Below the pieces are notes generated by a model. The model was given only the letters and a program-made list of their open reading frames with translations. It was not told the DNA's origin and searched no databases. From Spiroplasma sp. BIUS-1 (GTDB lineage Bacteria > Bacillota_I > Bacilli_A > Mycoplasmatales > Mycoplasmataceae), in contig NZ_CP048386.1 of NCBI RefSeq assembly GCF_010365805.1, positions 434,001 through 498,000 on the forward strand: a stretch of 64,000 nt of DNA, in the 5' to 3' direction. The translations under genes and the position numbers were made by a program. The stretch's first letter is position 1; every line of letters begins with the position of its first letter. This document shows, one piece after another, positions 63,533 to 64,000 of the stretch.

Positions 63533-64000
63533 TGAGTAGTTTTTTTTCTAATCAATTATAGTCAATAAATCCAGTAGATATTTGTTCAGTTACTTGTCCG
63601 TTGTTAACTAAAATTATTTTTTCAGTTTTTAATGCAACTTCTGGTGAGTGAGTAACTATTACTAAAGTTTTGTTCAATTTTTTACTATTAACAATAAGTT
63701 CTTCTAATACTTTTTTGGTATTTACAAGATCCAAAGCCCCTGTTGGTTCATCTGCAAATATTATTTTAGATTCACCTAGCAAACTTCTTGCAATAGCAAC
63801 ACGTTGTTTTTGACCCCCACTCAGCGATTCAACAATAACATGTTCTTTTTCTGTTAATCCTAAAGCTTTAATTATGTTTAAATATTTTGTTTCATTTATT
63901 TTGTTTTTATTATTTTTCTCAATAAATTTAATATTTTGTTCTACTGTAAGATATTCAATTAATTTATAGTCTTGATAAATATATGAAATATTGTTTGTTC
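63522..64000 (-). CDS. ABC transporter ATP-binding protein, C-terminal part (N-terminus outside window)
   Basis: This shows 159 residues of an ABC ATPase, with Q-loop ISYIYQDYKLIEYLTV, signature LSGGQKQRVAIARSLLG, Walker B IIFADEPTGALD and the H-loop VIVTHSPEVA. It energises the FtsX-like permease at 62231. Start and Walker A lie beyond the window end. Confidence 0.92.

Overview
The window is from a wall-less Mollicute, most likely of the Mesoplasma/Entomoplasma (Spiroplasma-group) lineage. UGA must be read as tryptophan: dozens of otherwise intact genes (plsY, ribF, comEC, holA, dxs, xseA) are interrupted only by TGA. The DNA is very AT-rich, lipoprotein signal peptides of the form MKKLLGLLAATGL...VVAC occur, and no peptidoglycan synthesis genes are seen. 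All coordinates here assume translation table 4.

Layout: 1-8480 holds the end of deoC, a long Lys-rich protein, a GNAT acetyltransferase, a PTS sugar permease, coaBC (minus), rpsU, a protein with a histone H1-like tail, and ruvA-ruvB. A structured non-coding RNA with its own terminator follows (8503-8645). 8758-15756 carries an S66-peptidase-like gene, two lipoprotein genes, a DEDD-type exonuclease-like gene and yqeG-yqeH. 15806-18836 is an accessory two-gene cassette: a ParB-like-domain protein and a DNA methyltransferase with foreign-looking codon use. 18943-25344 has a ROK sugar kinase, a DUF896 protein, two lipoprotein genes with nearly identical signal peptides (the second made of five 291-bp tandem repeats), transketolase and a UPF0154 membrane protein. 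25498-32571 has a metallo-beta-lactamase-fold protein, plsY, ribF and several secreted or lipoprotein genes. A second structured RNA (32613-32743) precedes nfo.

33873-47232 is a membrane acyltransferase followed by a cluster resembling the Firmicute nusB-xseA-xseB-dxs-tlyA order. It is interrupted by a minus-strand nagB-like gene and two membrane proteins, and continues into dinB and a SprT-like metallopeptidase. 47344-54232 is mostly minus strand: two SDR dehydrogenases, a MerR regulator with a candidate operator, coaE and several membrane or unknown proteins. 54513-59591 has a large secreted protein, ogt, a membrane protein, holA and rpsT. 59623-64000 (minus) has comEC, a membrane-anchored protein with a probable ATT start, and an FtsX-like permease with its ATPase, cut by the window end.

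Functional themes are sugar and pentose metabolism (deoC, transketolase, PTS, ROK kinase, NagB), CoA synthesis (coaBC, coaE), DNA repair and recombination (ruvAB, nfo, dinB, xseAB, ogt, comEC), and a varied exported surface repertoire. The most unusual signals are the ParB-like/methyltransferase cassette, two unidentified structured RNAs, a G-rich leader shared by two secreted-protein genes, a second shared promoter-plus-hairpin leader, the tandem-repeat lipoprotein, and long poly-T tracts abutting promoters.
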